Below, piece after piece: positions 52,258 to 61,598 of a stretch of 64,000 bases of DNA. This DNA is from JAGPUQ01 sp036677085 (GTDB lineage Bacteria > Pseudomonadota > Gammaproteobacteria > Pseudomonadales > Porticoccaceae). The notes beneath the pieces were generated by a model. That model was not told where the DNA came from. It searched no databases and saw only the letters and a list, made by a program, of their open reading frames with translations. Within the stretch, counting starts at the first letter, position 1, and each line of letters starts with the position of its first letter. Location of the stretch: assembly GCA_036677085.1 (NCBI GenBank), contig JAKFFI010000017.1:147587-211586 (forward strand), given 5' to 3'. A program made the position numbers and the translations under genes.

Positions 52258-54003
52258 TTATGGGGATTTACCGCGCAAATCACTCTGGCCTTCCCTGGCG
52301 CCATCATCGCCGCAAACATTCGTCGCCGGCAACTGATAAAGTCGCCGCTCGCGACGCCCATGACGCAGATAGTGCATTTCAGGATCAAGCTCCGCCGCAG
52401 CCACATCCGGGTTCAGTTTGAGATAGATGTCCCGGTCGAAACCATCCGGAAGTCTGGGCTCCTCCGCCGCAACGTCCCTCTGAATGTACTCGGTGACCTC
52501 CTGGTTCAATCTGGCGATCTGCAGATCCCGCTCAGCCACCTCCCGATCGAGATGAGAAATCCGCGTCCTGGCCTCATGTAGCTGTGCAACAATCCGCTCC
52601 GCCTGCTCCCGGTAGGCATTGATCTGCCCGTCGCGCCCCGTTATGACCTGGTTGAGATTGGCGATGTGCCGATCGCGCTCGGCGAGATCCTGATTGAGGC
52701 CGGAAATCCGCAGGTTAGCCTCATGTAGCTGTGCAACAATCCGCTCCGCCTGCTCCCGGTAGGCATTGATCTGCCTGTCGCGCTCCGCTACGACCTGGTT
52801 GAGGCTGTCGATCTGACTGTCTCGCGCCGCCACCATCTGATCGAGATTGGCGATGTGCCCATGCAGTTCCGCAACTGCTTGATTGAGAATATGGATCTGC
52901 CCGTCGCGCTCCGTTATGACCTGGTTGAGATTGGCGATGTGCCGATCGCGCTCGGCGAGATCCTGATTGACGCCGGAAACCCGCAGGTTGGCCTCATGCA
53001 ACTGCGGAACAATCCGCTCTGCCTGCTCCCGGTAGGCATTGATCTGCCGGTCACGTTCCGCCACGACTTGATTCAGGATGTCGATTTGACTGTCCCGCTT
53101 CGCTATCTCCTGTCCAAGGCCATCCTCAAGCACATTGATGTAATCAAAAGCAGGCGAAGCATCCTTCAATCGCGCATTCAATTCATCCAGCTCATCCTGA
53201 ATACACGAACTACCCACCGACTCATGGTCCGTCGCCAGACGACGCAGCAAGCCATAGGCTGCAACGACCAGCGGCGATGCGCGTCCATCCGATGCGAGGT
53301 CATTCTCCGTAAAGAACGTATGCCTGAGCCCGCCTTCCAGAAAATTGTTTTCGAAATCCTTTACCCCGGAATTCCGGCGCTCCGGAAGAGGCAATCCGAG
53401 CCTGGTTGAAATACGAACCATCTGTGAGTACGGATTTGACAGCAGTTCGTCGTAATCCACCACAACACGCCTGGCTTCCTTCATGAAGCCTAGTGGTGGC
53501 AGAACGTGCTGTAACCAAAGGTAATAGGCTTTTTCCGCCGCGATGCCGTTTCTTGCCGCCAAAGAGGCGGCAACGCTGAGCGGATTACGGACCGCCATGA
53601 CAAGACAGACTTCACACTTCACTGCAAGAAAAACGCGATGCCAGAAAACCAGCAGCCGACACGTTCTTGGATCCTTGAAACCCCAGAGCCCGCTATTTTC
53701 ATCCAGTTTGCGCGATACAAGCTCAACCGCCGTGGCCATCCATGCATTTACCCGGTCGTCGTCCGGGATTTCATCCCAAGCCAAATTCAATCGGTCATAA
53801 GCAGAACCCAAATGGCTCAACAAATTATCATTTATCGCGATACACCCCCGATCCTCCCAAAATCCCTTTGGGTTATCAAAACCAGCCGGATGCAGGTTAT
53901 CTCCAAGTCCGACTCCCATCAGCTCCAATGATTTCGTGACAGCGCTTGTCCCGCTGCGATGCATTCCCAGCACGACAATCAATCTACCTTTGGCTCCTGT
54001 CAT
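52258..54003 (-). CDS. Sulfotransferase with long coiled coil and C-terminal NPD module
   Basis: A 581-residue protein. Residues 1-235 are a sulfotransferase/P-loop domain (VVLGMHRSGTSAVTKSLELM; CLVMAVRNPLSVAASLAAR). Residues ~265-510 are a coiled coil with two near-identical 60-residue blocks 91 residues apart (starting at 311 and 402) and a partial third from 461, in an ERDxQIxxLNQxV rhythm. Residues 519-556 are the module FDRDIYLKLNPDVAAAELDP then HYLRHGRRERRLY. The coiled coil could make it multimeric or tether it to other glycan enzymes. The 250-base gap before the next gene holds nothing recognisable. Confidence 0.75.
   Translation of the reverse strand: MTGAKGRLIVVLGMHRSGTSAVTKSLELMGVGLGDNLHPAGFDNPKGFWEDRGCIAINDNLLSHLGSAYDRLNLAWDEIPDDDRVNAWMATAVELVSRKLDENSGLWGFKDPRTCRLLVFWHRVFLAVKCEVCLVMAVRNPLSVAASLAARNGIAAEKAYYLWLQHVLPPLGFMKEARRVVVDYDELLSNPYSQMVRISTRLGLPLPERRNSGVKDFENNFLEGGLRHTFFTENDLASDGRASPLVVAAYGLLRRLATDHESVGSSCIQDELDELNARLKDASPAFDYINVLEDGLGQEIAKRDSQIDILNQVVAERDRQINAYREQAERIVPQLHEANLRVSGVNQDLAERDRHIANLNQVITERDGQIHILNQAVAELHGHIANLDQMVAARDSQIDSLNQVVAERDRQINAYREQAERIVAQLHEANLRISGLNQDLAERDRHIANLNQVITGRDGQINAYREQAERIVAQLHEARTRISHLDREVAERDLQIARLNQEVTEYIQRDVAAEEPRLPDGFDRDIYLKLNPDVAAAELDPEMHYLRHGRRERRLYQLPATNVCGDDGAREGQSDLRGKSP
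52570..53073. repeat. Coding direct repeats (coiled-coil region)
   Basis: Near-identical blocks at 52894-53073 and 52621-52800, with a partial third at 52570-52623, lie 273 bases apart. All are in frame. They could expand or contract by recombination. Confidence 0.85.
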
Positions 54004-54118
54004 TTATTTCCTCATCGACGCTGCACCGGTTGAAGCCAAATCCCTGGATAGCAGCCAAACCCAACGACACAGACCGGCGCGTTTTCTGTATCGGCCTGAG
54101 GGTTGACGAACATGGCCT

Positions 54119-57100
54119 TCACCGGGTCAAACCTTTTACGTTCGTTACGGCACAACGCAGACTGTTTGCGGAACCAACGAACGAAAACAGCCTCTCCATC
54201 GCATGCAGTGACGTGCCGTCATAGGGCAACGGCTCTTCCGGGTAATCCTCCCAGTCAAGGTTAAAATCCATCAATGGAGCCAGCGCCAGAGCCCTGGCCC
54301 AAAACATTGTTCCCACAGGGAAATTAAAATATTCAGGCAATTCCTTGAGGGCCATCCGTGCAGCGAGCGATTCGGCGATTATCCGGTTACCACTCCACCC
54401 CACCACATAAGGATCGTCGGGAAAAACCATCCCGATCGATGCGTCGGCGTTCATTTTTTTCAGAATGCTATCGGCCATCGATCCAGCTTCCCCGCCGAGC
54501 AGGTTTTCCAACAGAAACCGGTACCAGGAACTGCCCATTGCCGCATCCTTCACGTCGGCACTCTTTTTTGTGTGGATATGACCAATGAAATCATAGTCGG
54601 CCATGATCCGCCGACCAAACGCGGTGAGAAATGGCCCGATATCCCGACCACGATTCGGTACCAGTTGAATATCCACAACCTTGCCTTTGTAATTTTCCAG
54701 CTCGCCGACAACCAAGGCATATGCATCCTTGTTGGCGATGCTGACAAACAGGTCCGGCCGAGCCCGATTACGAGAAAGTCGGGAAAGTATTTCGGGCAGC
54801 AGTTCGGGATAATAGGCATGTATGTGCAACGCAACACGCCGACTGTCTGGCAGGGATTCATCCCCAACGTCACCCGCAACAATCACCGGATAACTCCATT
54901 GTCCATCGGGGCGCCCGGCCCGCAGGTAGTCCGCGAGCGGGTCCGCGCCTTGAACGGCTACGCCATGCTGCTCCAGATAAACGCCGGGATGAAAGCCCGG
55001 AAAAGGTTTTCGGCGCGAAACCCCGCTGGCCCATGCCCGCACATAGGCACGAACCTCTCCTTCGGCGGTCTGGCCTTGCGCATTGGGTGGCGGACACGAG
55101 AAGTCGGGCCGAAACAGCCCCGAATCGAGAATCACCTGTACATCCGCTTTTTCTTGCTGGGTACGATCACAAACACTTCGAGCCATCACTTCAAGACGCG
55201 CGACGTAGTCGTTCATCTTGAAGTAAGCTATCGAGGCGTCATGACAACGCTCGCCAACCTGCTTCCGCAAGGTTGGCGATTCTGACAGAACCAGAATTTT
55301 TTGGGCCATGTCAGCCGTATCAAGATACTCTGCAACGCAGTTTTCTCGAAGGCCACTATCGGTCAGGAAATCGGCAATTCCGGTGGTTTTATCAAAGCAG
55401 AGCACTGGCACCCGATGCGCCATGGCATCGATCGCGACATTCGGCAATGGATCCAGTCGTGATGAAAGCAGCAGCAGATCGGCTTCTTCATACGCGGCTT
55501 CAATGGCGCTGGTTTCTTCAATAAAGAAAACATGCTCTTCAAGGCCGGAGCGTTCAATCTGGTCTTTGAGATAGACGGAGTATCCCGGATCATTTTCGGG
55601 GTTATATCCCTTGCCAACCCAGACGAAACGGCACCTCGGGCCGTCGCTTGCACGAATTACGCGAGCGGCGCATTTGATGAACAGATCAACGCCCTTGCGC
55701 AACTGTACGAACCCGGCCCCAAGCACGATCACGGTATCGTCCGCAATATGCCTCGGGCGAAGCAGGCGGCGTATGCGCGCGCGCTCCGCCTCAATTTCTT
55801 GCTCACTGAATTCATCGGAAGGTACCAAACAGCGCCCTTGAGGAAGAACATCCGCCGACCAATCACCCAGATAGGGGTATTCGATCTGTGCGTTTTCCAT
55901 TGTCACTTTTGTGGAAAAAACAATCTTTCCGGACCACAAAATGGCTTGTGTGAATGCGTCTCGCGGACGCGTATAAGCCGCGAATTCGTGGATCAGGCTT
56001 ATCGCAGGAACGAAATGGTTGCCCAATGAGGAGAGAACCACACGCGATTCGATGCTGTTGACCAGAGCGAACTTGAAGTTGAAGCGCTCGCACAACTGAT
56101 CAACGGCCAGGTTTGCCATGATCTGGTTACCCCTAAGGTTCGGCGCTGTCACGACCACCGCACCTGTCAACTGGAACGCGGCGGCAAGCGGCCCGCCACC
56201 CAATAACAATGCCACGACGTCATAGCGCTCAACGAGTGCCTGCACGAGATTAAGGCTCAGTATCGGCGCGCCGGTTCTCGATGCTTCGTGGCTAACCACC
56301 AGAATTGTCTCGCGGTTAACTCTAAAGCCATCATCGCCGCAAAACTCCATTGAGGACAACATGTAACAGCGCTCCTCGCGGCGTCCGTGTTCCAGGTAGT
56401 GCGTTGTCGGATCAACTCCCGCCGCTCTCAAATCCGGGTTCAGCTTTAGATAAACCTCTGGATCGAACCCTTCCGGAACCTCTGACGCGCCTATTTCAAC
56501 CTGGTTCAATTCCTTCGCTGGCAATGAGTAAACCCGCCCCTCGTGGCGCCCGTATTCGAGGTAGTGGGTCGTCAGGTCAACTCCCGCCGCTACCAGGTCC
56601 GGGTTGAGCTTTAGATAAACCTCTGGATCGAACCCATCCGGCAGCTCAGCCTCCCCTGTTTCGATCAGGCTCTCATTTTTCTCACTCTGAAGATCCAGGG
56701 TTGCACCGGAGAACTCCCATTGCGCGCCGCTACGGACGATATCGGCCCGCTCCCGCAACACCTCGACCGGTAGCGATTCGGCTTTGCCGTCCCGCATGGC
56801 CCAATAGAAAAAACGCGCACCCCAGACCTGTGCGGTTGGAGCAAACTTATTCTTTGGCGCGGGACCTTGCGTGGCAACCGCAAAGTAGTCGGAAAAGATC
56901 CGTCCAGCTTCGATTGAGGGCCCCTGTCCGGAAGGCAACTCGCTGATCGTGTTGCTTTCATGCATACGGTAAGCATAAACATTCCGGGGCACAAAGACCG
57001 GCTCGGACTCCAGAGTTGCCCGCAAGCAGAAATCCCAGTCGTGGTTATAGCGGTAATCGCGGAAGCCTCCCAACGCATCAAGGAATGCTTTGCGGACAAA

Positions 57101-58078
57101 CAGGTTGCCGGTGCTGATCATGAAGTTGAAACTCAGTAGCGCAACCCCCAGGGTCTCCCACTGGGACATCCGCTCCATCTGCGTCATAAAATCGAACACG
57201 CGCCGGTTTTCCTTGGGGCTTATCCGCTCGCCCGCACCGTTGACGTACGACACTCTACCGAAGCCCCAGTCGGCATGACGCCGTGCTATGCCCTCGACCA
57301 TGGCGGCGATCCGATCGTCCGGAAACCAGTCATCGGAATTGAGAATGTTGATGTATTCCCCGGTGGCGAGCGCCACGCCCTCATTGATCGTGGCATGAGC
57401 GCCACGATTTTCCCGCGCGATAAAGCGGCTGGGGAAAGGGCAGGTTGCGAGGCTCTGGCGGATAAGTTCCACGGAATTGTCGGTTGACCCGTCGTCAATC
57501 ACGATCAGTTCCAGCCGGCGATAGGTCTGGGAATAGACTGATTCCAGTGCTATTTGAATCCAGCGGCCATGGTTGTACGAGGGGATGACAATACTGACGA
57601 GCGGGTCGTAATCCACCCGGCGGGCGTTGCGCTGTCGGCAATATTCCAGATACTGTTGCTGTAAATGGCGGGTTGCATCCGCATCGGCGCCAGCAAGAAA
57701 CCCGGCCAAAATGAGCCCCATATTGTGACGCATTGCATCAATGCGCCACTCGGTGAGCGACAACGCCCGATAAACTGCCTCGAAGGCTTCGTTGTTTCGC
57801 CCGGTTTCAAGACAAATGACGCCAAGCATATGCAGGCAGTCGGGCTCGTCCGGCTGGATAGACAGTGCCTGGCGATACAGCGCTTCCGCACCCGCCAGGT
57901 CCATGGCTTTCTGGCGCGCGAGAGCGGAAGCCATGATATCCCCGAGGCCAGGAGCAGAGTCGCCGCCGCGGCTTGCTGCTCCGCAGCAATGCTTGAACCG
58001 TTTGCCGCTGCCACATGGACAGGCGCTGTTTCTGGATACCGGATCGGCGCGCGTCAAGGTAGGTGGCGCCTCGTTCAC
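54119..58078 (-). CDS. Giant multidomain glycosyltransferase (SEC-C, TPR, GT2, NPD modules, GT4, RgpF)
   Basis: A 1319-residue protein. Order: SEC-C zinc motif (residues 16-33, NSACPCGSGKRFKHCC); TPR-like helices (45-125); GT2 (158-~400, VSIVIPSYNHGRWIQIALES, VIDDGSTDNS, ILNSDDWFPDD); two NPD modules (~480-580, YLKLNPDLVAAGVDLTTHYL and YLKLNPDLRAAGVDPTTHYL); GT4 (~600-1000, VIVLGAGFVQLRKGVDLFIK, LLLSSRLDPLPNVAIDAMAH); and RgpF-like (~1080-1310, LHIHAYYPELLPEILSRL, VPNRGRDIGPFL, IGHIHTKKS). It probably builds or extends a surface polysaccharide with more than one linkage. The start overlaps the preceding transposase fragment by 4 bases. Confidence 0.85.
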   Translation of the reverse strand: MNEAPPTLTRADPVSRNSACPCGSGKRFKHCCGAASRGGDSAPGLGDIMASALARQKAMDLAGAEALYRQALSIQPDEPDCLHMLGVICLETGRNNEAFEAVYRALSLTEWRIDAMRHNMGLILAGFLAGADADATRHLQQQYLEYCRQRNARRVDYDPLVSIVIPSYNHGRWIQIALESVYSQTYRRLELIVIDDGSTDNSVELIRQSLATCPFPSRFIARENRGAHATINEGVALATGEYINILNSDDWFPDDRIAAMVEGIARRHADWGFGRVSYVNGAGERISPKENRRVFDFMTQMERMSQWETLGVALLSFNFMISTGNLFVRKAFLDALGGFRDYRYNHDWDFCLRATLESEPVFVPRNVYAYRMHESNTISELPSGQGPSIEAGRIFSDYFAVATQGPAPKNKFAPTAQVWGARFFYWAMRDGKAESLPVEVLRERADIVRSGAQWEFSGATLDLQSEKNESLIETGEAELPDGFDPEVYLKLNPDLVAAGVDLTTHYLEYGRHEGRVYSLPAKELNQVEIGASEVPEGFDPEVYLKLNPDLRAAGVDPTTHYLEHGRREERCYMLSSMEFCGDDGFRVNRETILVVSHEASRTGAPILSLNLVQALVERYDVVALLLGGGPLAAAFQLTGAVVVTAPNLRGNQIMANLAVDQLCERFNFKFALVNSIESRVVLSSLGNHFVPAISLIHEFAAYTRPRDAFTQAILWSGKIVFSTKVTMENAQIEYPYLGDWSADVLPQGRCLVPSDEFSEQEIEAERARIRRLLRPRHIADDTVIVLGAGFVQLRKGVDLFIKCAARVIRASDGPRCRFVWVGKGYNPENDPGYSVYLKDQIERSGLEEHVFFIEETSAIEAAYEEADLLLLSSRLDPLPNVAIDAMAHRVPVLCFDKTTGIADFLTDSGLRENCVAEYLDTADMAQKILVLSESPTLRKQVGERCHDASIAYFKMNDYVARLEVMARSVCDRTQQEKADVQVILDSGLFRPDFSCPPPNAQGQTAEGEVRAYVRAWASGVSRRKPFPGFHPGVYLEQHGVAVQGADPLADYLRAGRPDGQWSYPVIVAGDVGDESLPDSRRVALHIHAYYPELLPEILSRLSRNRARPDLFVSIANKDAYALVVGELENYKGKVVDIQLVPNRGRDIGPFLTAFGRRIMADYDFIGHIHTKKSADVKDAAMGSSWYRFLLENLLGGEAGSMADSILKKMNADASIGMVFPDDPYVVGWSGNRIIAESLAARMALKELPEYFNFPVGTMFWARALALAPLMDFNLDWEDYPEEPLPYDGTSLHAMERLFSFVGSANSLRCAVTNVKGLTR

Positions 58079-58332
58079 GCGGCCACCACTCGGATATCCT
58101 GACCTGCCAAATGCGTCTTGATGATGGAATCTCGTTCTGGATTGAGCGTCACGGCGCCGATGGGCGCCTTGGCGCGCCCGCGGGGGGGCCCCGACTGCGC
58201 CTCATCACGCCGGCGCCCCCATGTCTGCACCGACACGCCAATCTCTTTGGCTACCGCGCCTGCATTGGCGCTCTCCGGCGGCAGCAACCGCGCCACCGCT
58301 CTGTTCCTGAATGCTTCGCCGTACCCTGCCAT
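58075..58332 (-). mobile_element. Truncated transposase OrfA-like fragment
   Basis: An 85-residue frame. The first ~50 residues form a transposase helix-turn-helix domain (FRNRAVARLLPPESANAGAV, then AKEIGVSVQTWGRRRDEA). The remainder matches nothing I know and ends at the start of the giant glycosyltransferase. The catalytic part is absent, so it is a remnant. The segment 58333-58604 holds no gene I can recognise. Confidence 0.65.
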
Positions 58333-58604
58333 GTTTCGTCCTTATCGCCCCCGGGCTCAAGATTATAACGGGGCAACAACCATTCTGACGCGCGCGAAGG
58401 GGGGCACATTTTTGATGAACTCTGAATCGGTTTGTTGGTATTTCATCTGGTCCCGCCGATTTTTAGGCTCGATTCTTCTTCGAAGGCGCCCGCTCGAGCG
58501 CGAATATTCTTCGACTGTATGCCCACCACCGCAGGAAATATATACGCTCACGCACCATGAGTGATGTAGGTGGCTGTCCGGCACCTAACGCCAAGGCGCA
58601 ACAT

Positions 58605-59219
58605 TCAAGCCGGTGGTTTGGCACCTGAAACCGACAACCAGGGATTGAATCTCGGATCGTTGTACATCTTGAACTGCCGATATACGTTGAAACGCAGCGT
58701 GCCGTCCAGGCAGCCGCGCACAAGTTCGTCCAGACACCACGCCAGATCCGCGCGCTGTTCCAACAGGCGGGCAAGCCTTTCGCCACTCATTCCGCGATGG
58801 TCGGCGTCGGCGTCGGGGCGCCGGGTCTGCCAGTCCATGTGGAATATCTTCAGGCCGAGGATGGACAGCCGGTCGATCAGTGCGCCGACGGTCTCCGAAT
58901 GCAGGCGCGCCGTCTCCGGCACATCGGGCAAGGCGGCCAGCACCAGCTCGTCGATACGCTCGATGGCATCGTTGCGGCGCTGGTTGTGACCGTCGATCAG
59001 GCGCTTGCTGTTGGCGATGGCGCTATCGGGCACGTCGCGACGCCGTGCCTGATCCTCCTCATCCCACAGTGCGATATTGCAGCGGTGATTGTCCTCGATT
59101 GCCCGCCACAATTCCGTGGACTGAGTCGCAGGCGGTTCACCGCCGTGCTTCAGGTATTCGAGCACGGCGGAATGAAAGCGGGTCAGGTTGGCCGCATTCA
59201 GCTCATCCAACGGATTCAT
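58605..59219 (-). CDS. DUF4254 domain protein
   Basis: A 204-residue soluble helical protein. LWRAIEDNHRCNIALWDEED, then VPDSAIANSKRLIDGHNQRRND and LSILGLKIFHM, are typical of DUF4254 proteins, which are found beside glycosyltransferase genes and have no known activity. It starts 12 bases after the 788-residue protein and probably shares its transcript. Its 3' end is duplicated at 38006-38080. Confidence 0.82.
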   Translation of the reverse strand: MNPLDELNAANLTRFHSAVLEYLKHGGEPPATQSTELWRAIEDNHRCNIALWDEEDQARRRDVPDSAIANSKRLIDGHNQRRNDAIERIDELVLAALPDVPETARLHSETVGALIDRLSILGLKIFHMDWQTRRPDADADHRGMSGERLARLLEQRADLAWCLDELVRGCLDGTLRFNVYRQFKMYNDPRFNPWLSVSGAKPPA

Positions 59220-59231
59220 GGCTTCCCTTGG

Positions 59232-61598
59232 TCATGGTGAGGAACGTTCGACAGCCCAATCGGTGAGCGCGGCACGCAGGTCCGCCACGACCGCCGACCA
59301 ATCCCCGGCGCGCGGCTGACGAAACAGGCGCGCGCTGGGGTACCAGGGACTGTCGGTGCGCTCGCTCAGCCAGCGAAAATCCGCGCTCTGCTGCAACATC
59401 ACCCACACCGGGCGCCCCAACGCACCCGCCGCATGGGCGATGGAGGTGTCGACGGTGATGATCAGGTCGAGCTCCGCCAGCAGCGCGGCGGTCTCGGCGT
59501 AGTCGGTCTGCTCGTCGCCCCAATCGAGAATGGGCGTTGCCACCGCACGGAGCTCCTCCCGCCCTGCCCCGAGTTGCAGATTGATCCAGGCCACGTTGGG
59601 CAGTGCGAACAAGCCGGCGAGTGCTGGCAGGGGGCAGGAACGATAGCGGTCATCCGGGTTGGCGGGGTTGCCGGCCCAGGCCAGGCCGATGCGCAGCCGC
59701 GCCGGTACCGCGTCGAGACGCCGGCGCCAATGGGAGCGACGCTCGATCGGCGCTGTCAGGTAAGGGACATTGGCAGGCACCGCCTCCAGCGAACTGGTAC
59801 CGCACAGGCGCGGCAGGCTCAACAGGTGACAGAAGTAATCGCAGGGGGGAAGCGCCGCTTCGCCCGTGTACACCTCCGATACACCCTGAACATTGCGCAG
59901 CAGTCCCGCCATATGCGCCTGGCGCACATGGAGGGCGATCCGGCCGCCCTGGTCCGCAAGCCGGCCGGCATAGCGGATGAATTGCAGGGTATCTCCGATG
60001 CCCTGTTCGGCAATCAGCAGCAGGCTTTTGCCGGCCAGCGGCTCGCCCTGCCAGGGGCGCGATGTGCCGGCCATGACCGGCAGCCGATAGCCCGCGGCGT
60101 ATTCGGGGCATTGCCGGCGCAACTCGTAGCCCATCCAGCCTGCGGCGTAGTCACCCAGCGTCAGCTGCACCAATGCCCGGCTGAAGCGCGCCTGCACCAG
60201 ATTCGGATCCAGTGCCAGCGCGCGATTGAACGCCTCCAGTGCCGCATCGAGTTGACCGAGCTTGTGCAGATCCAGACCGAGATTGCTCCAGGCCGGGGCA
60301 TAGGTCGGGAGCAGCGCCACGGCCTTGCGATACTCCACCACGGCCTCTTCCAGACGGCCCTGCGCGCGCAGGCACAGGCCGAGGTTGTTGAAGAAATCCG
60401 GCAGATCATCCCGTTGCGCCAGCGCGGCGCGGATCCGCCGCTCCCCTTCGACCGGGCGCTGCTCCTGCATTTCGATCACGCCCAGATAGTGTTCCGCGAC
60501 GGCATGGGCGCCCTGCGCCAGCACGGCTTCGTAGCCTTGCCGCGCGCTGCCCAGGCGGCCCGCCTGATGGTCCGCCATGGCCTGTTGCAACAGGGCCTCG
60601 GGATTCGTGGTCGGAGCCACAATGGCTCCCGGAGTCGTGGCGGCCTGACCGCAGCAATGCTTGAAGCGCTTGCCGCTGCCGCAGGGACAGGGGGCATTGC
60701 GACTCGGCGGCGCGGCGGGGCGCTGGTCGGGCAAACCATTTATCGAATTCAACATGGCGGCGCATTGGGGGTCGGAAGGGAAGGCACGCAGGCGTTGTTC
60801 CAGCAAGATACGCGCCGAATCAAACCGCTTCAGATCGATGAAATTTTTCGCGAGCGACAGGAACTGGATTGAATTCAACACTGGCGTCGGCATCGCCGCG
60901 ACGAAATCGGCCACTTCGGCGTCGTCGAGAAACAGCCACATGTTGAACAGACCGTGGAACCCCAGCGGCCTGCCCTGGGGATAGGTGGTCTCGAATGAAA
61001 AGCGATCCGCCAGCTCGGGTGGCGCGAAACGGATACCGTAGCGGGATTCGAGCAGTGGCCGGTAATCCCGGCAGATCATCACATCCTCGGGCTCGAAACG
61101 ATCTATCGCGGGATCCTGGAGCGCTTCCAGCAGGCGCCGCGAGCGCAGCGAAAAACCGCCGTTGCCGACGCAGTGGGCATCGTCGTGGAATCCCCAGCGC
61201 GCACCGATGTAGTCGTGGCGCAGAAATTCATCGCTCCAGGCGTCGGGATTGACCACATAGCCGTCCCACTGGATCAACAGCACATGCTCGGTTTCGATAT
61301 GCCGGAGCAACTCCCTGATGACGAACTGCGAATAGGCCGCGCGCCCGGCCAGCGGAGGAATGGCGATATGGCGGGCGCCGCCGGTATCGGCGCCGGAATC
61401 CGACAGGAACAGGGCATCGGCGAAATCCAGCGCGGTCAGGGACAACCGCATCGCCCGCGCCGCCAGCGCAGGGGTCTGGGTATCGATCACGCACACCGTG
61501 GTGGTAGCGAGTGCGGTCCTTGGGTTCGGCATGCTGTCCATCTCGAAGCGGGAAGGCCCGGTTTGCATCCGAACCCGTGTGGCGCAGCGCATATCCAT
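59232..61598 (-). CDS. DUF5672 / SEC-C / TPR / GT9-like glycosyltransferase
   Basis: A 788-residue protein. Residues ~35-230 resemble DUF5672 (FADALFLSDS, LIQWDGYVVNPDAWSDEFLR, VGNGGFSLRSRRLLEAL). An SEC-C motif follows at ~305-322 (NAPCPCGSGKRFKHCC), then TPR repeats to ~480 (NNLGLCLRAQGRLEEAVVEY) and a heptosyltransferase-like domain (LLLIAEQGIGDTLQFIRYAG, LIITVDTSIAHAAGALGRPV). The ATG at 61598 touches a repeat element; ATGs at 61541 or 61532 are equally possible starts. The SEC-C plus TPR pairing is shared with the giant glycosyltransferase. Confidence 0.78.
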   Translation of the reverse strand: MDMRCATRVRMQTGPSRFEMDSMPNPRTALATTTVCVIDTQTPALAARAMRLSLTALDFADALFLSDSGADTGGARHIAIPPLAGRAAYSQFVIRELLRHIETEHVLLIQWDGYVVNPDAWSDEFLRHDYIGARWGFHDDAHCVGNGGFSLRSRRLLEALQDPAIDRFEPEDVMICRDYRPLLESRYGIRFAPPELADRFSFETTYPQGRPLGFHGLFNMWLFLDDAEVADFVAAMPTPVLNSIQFLSLAKNFIDLKRFDSARILLEQRLRAFPSDPQCAAMLNSINGLPDQRPAAPPSRNAPCPCGSGKRFKHCCGQAATTPGAIVAPTTNPEALLQQAMADHQAGRLGSARQGYEAVLAQGAHAVAEHYLGVIEMQEQRPVEGERRIRAALAQRDDLPDFFNNLGLCLRAQGRLEEAVVEYRKAVALLPTYAPAWSNLGLDLHKLGQLDAALEAFNRALALDPNLVQARFSRALVQLTLGDYAAGWMGYELRRQCPEYAAGYRLPVMAGTSRPWQGEPLAGKSLLLIAEQGIGDTLQFIRYAGRLADQGGRIALHVRQAHMAGLLRNVQGVSEVYTGEAALPPCDYFCHLLSLPRLCGTSSLEAVPANVPYLTAPIERRSHWRRRLDAVPARLRIGLAWAGNPANPDDRYRSCPLPALAGLFALPNVAWINLQLGAGREELRAVATPILDWGDEQTDYAETAALLAELDLIITVDTSIAHAAGALGRPVWVMLQQSADFRWLSERTDSPWYPSARLFRQPRAGDWSAVVADLRAALTDWAVERSSP

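Noticed and set aside
52570..53073. Regular repeats that might be a CRISPR array
   Set aside because: The repeats are in frame, long and encode a coiled coil. There are no short identical repeats with unique spacers and no cas genes.
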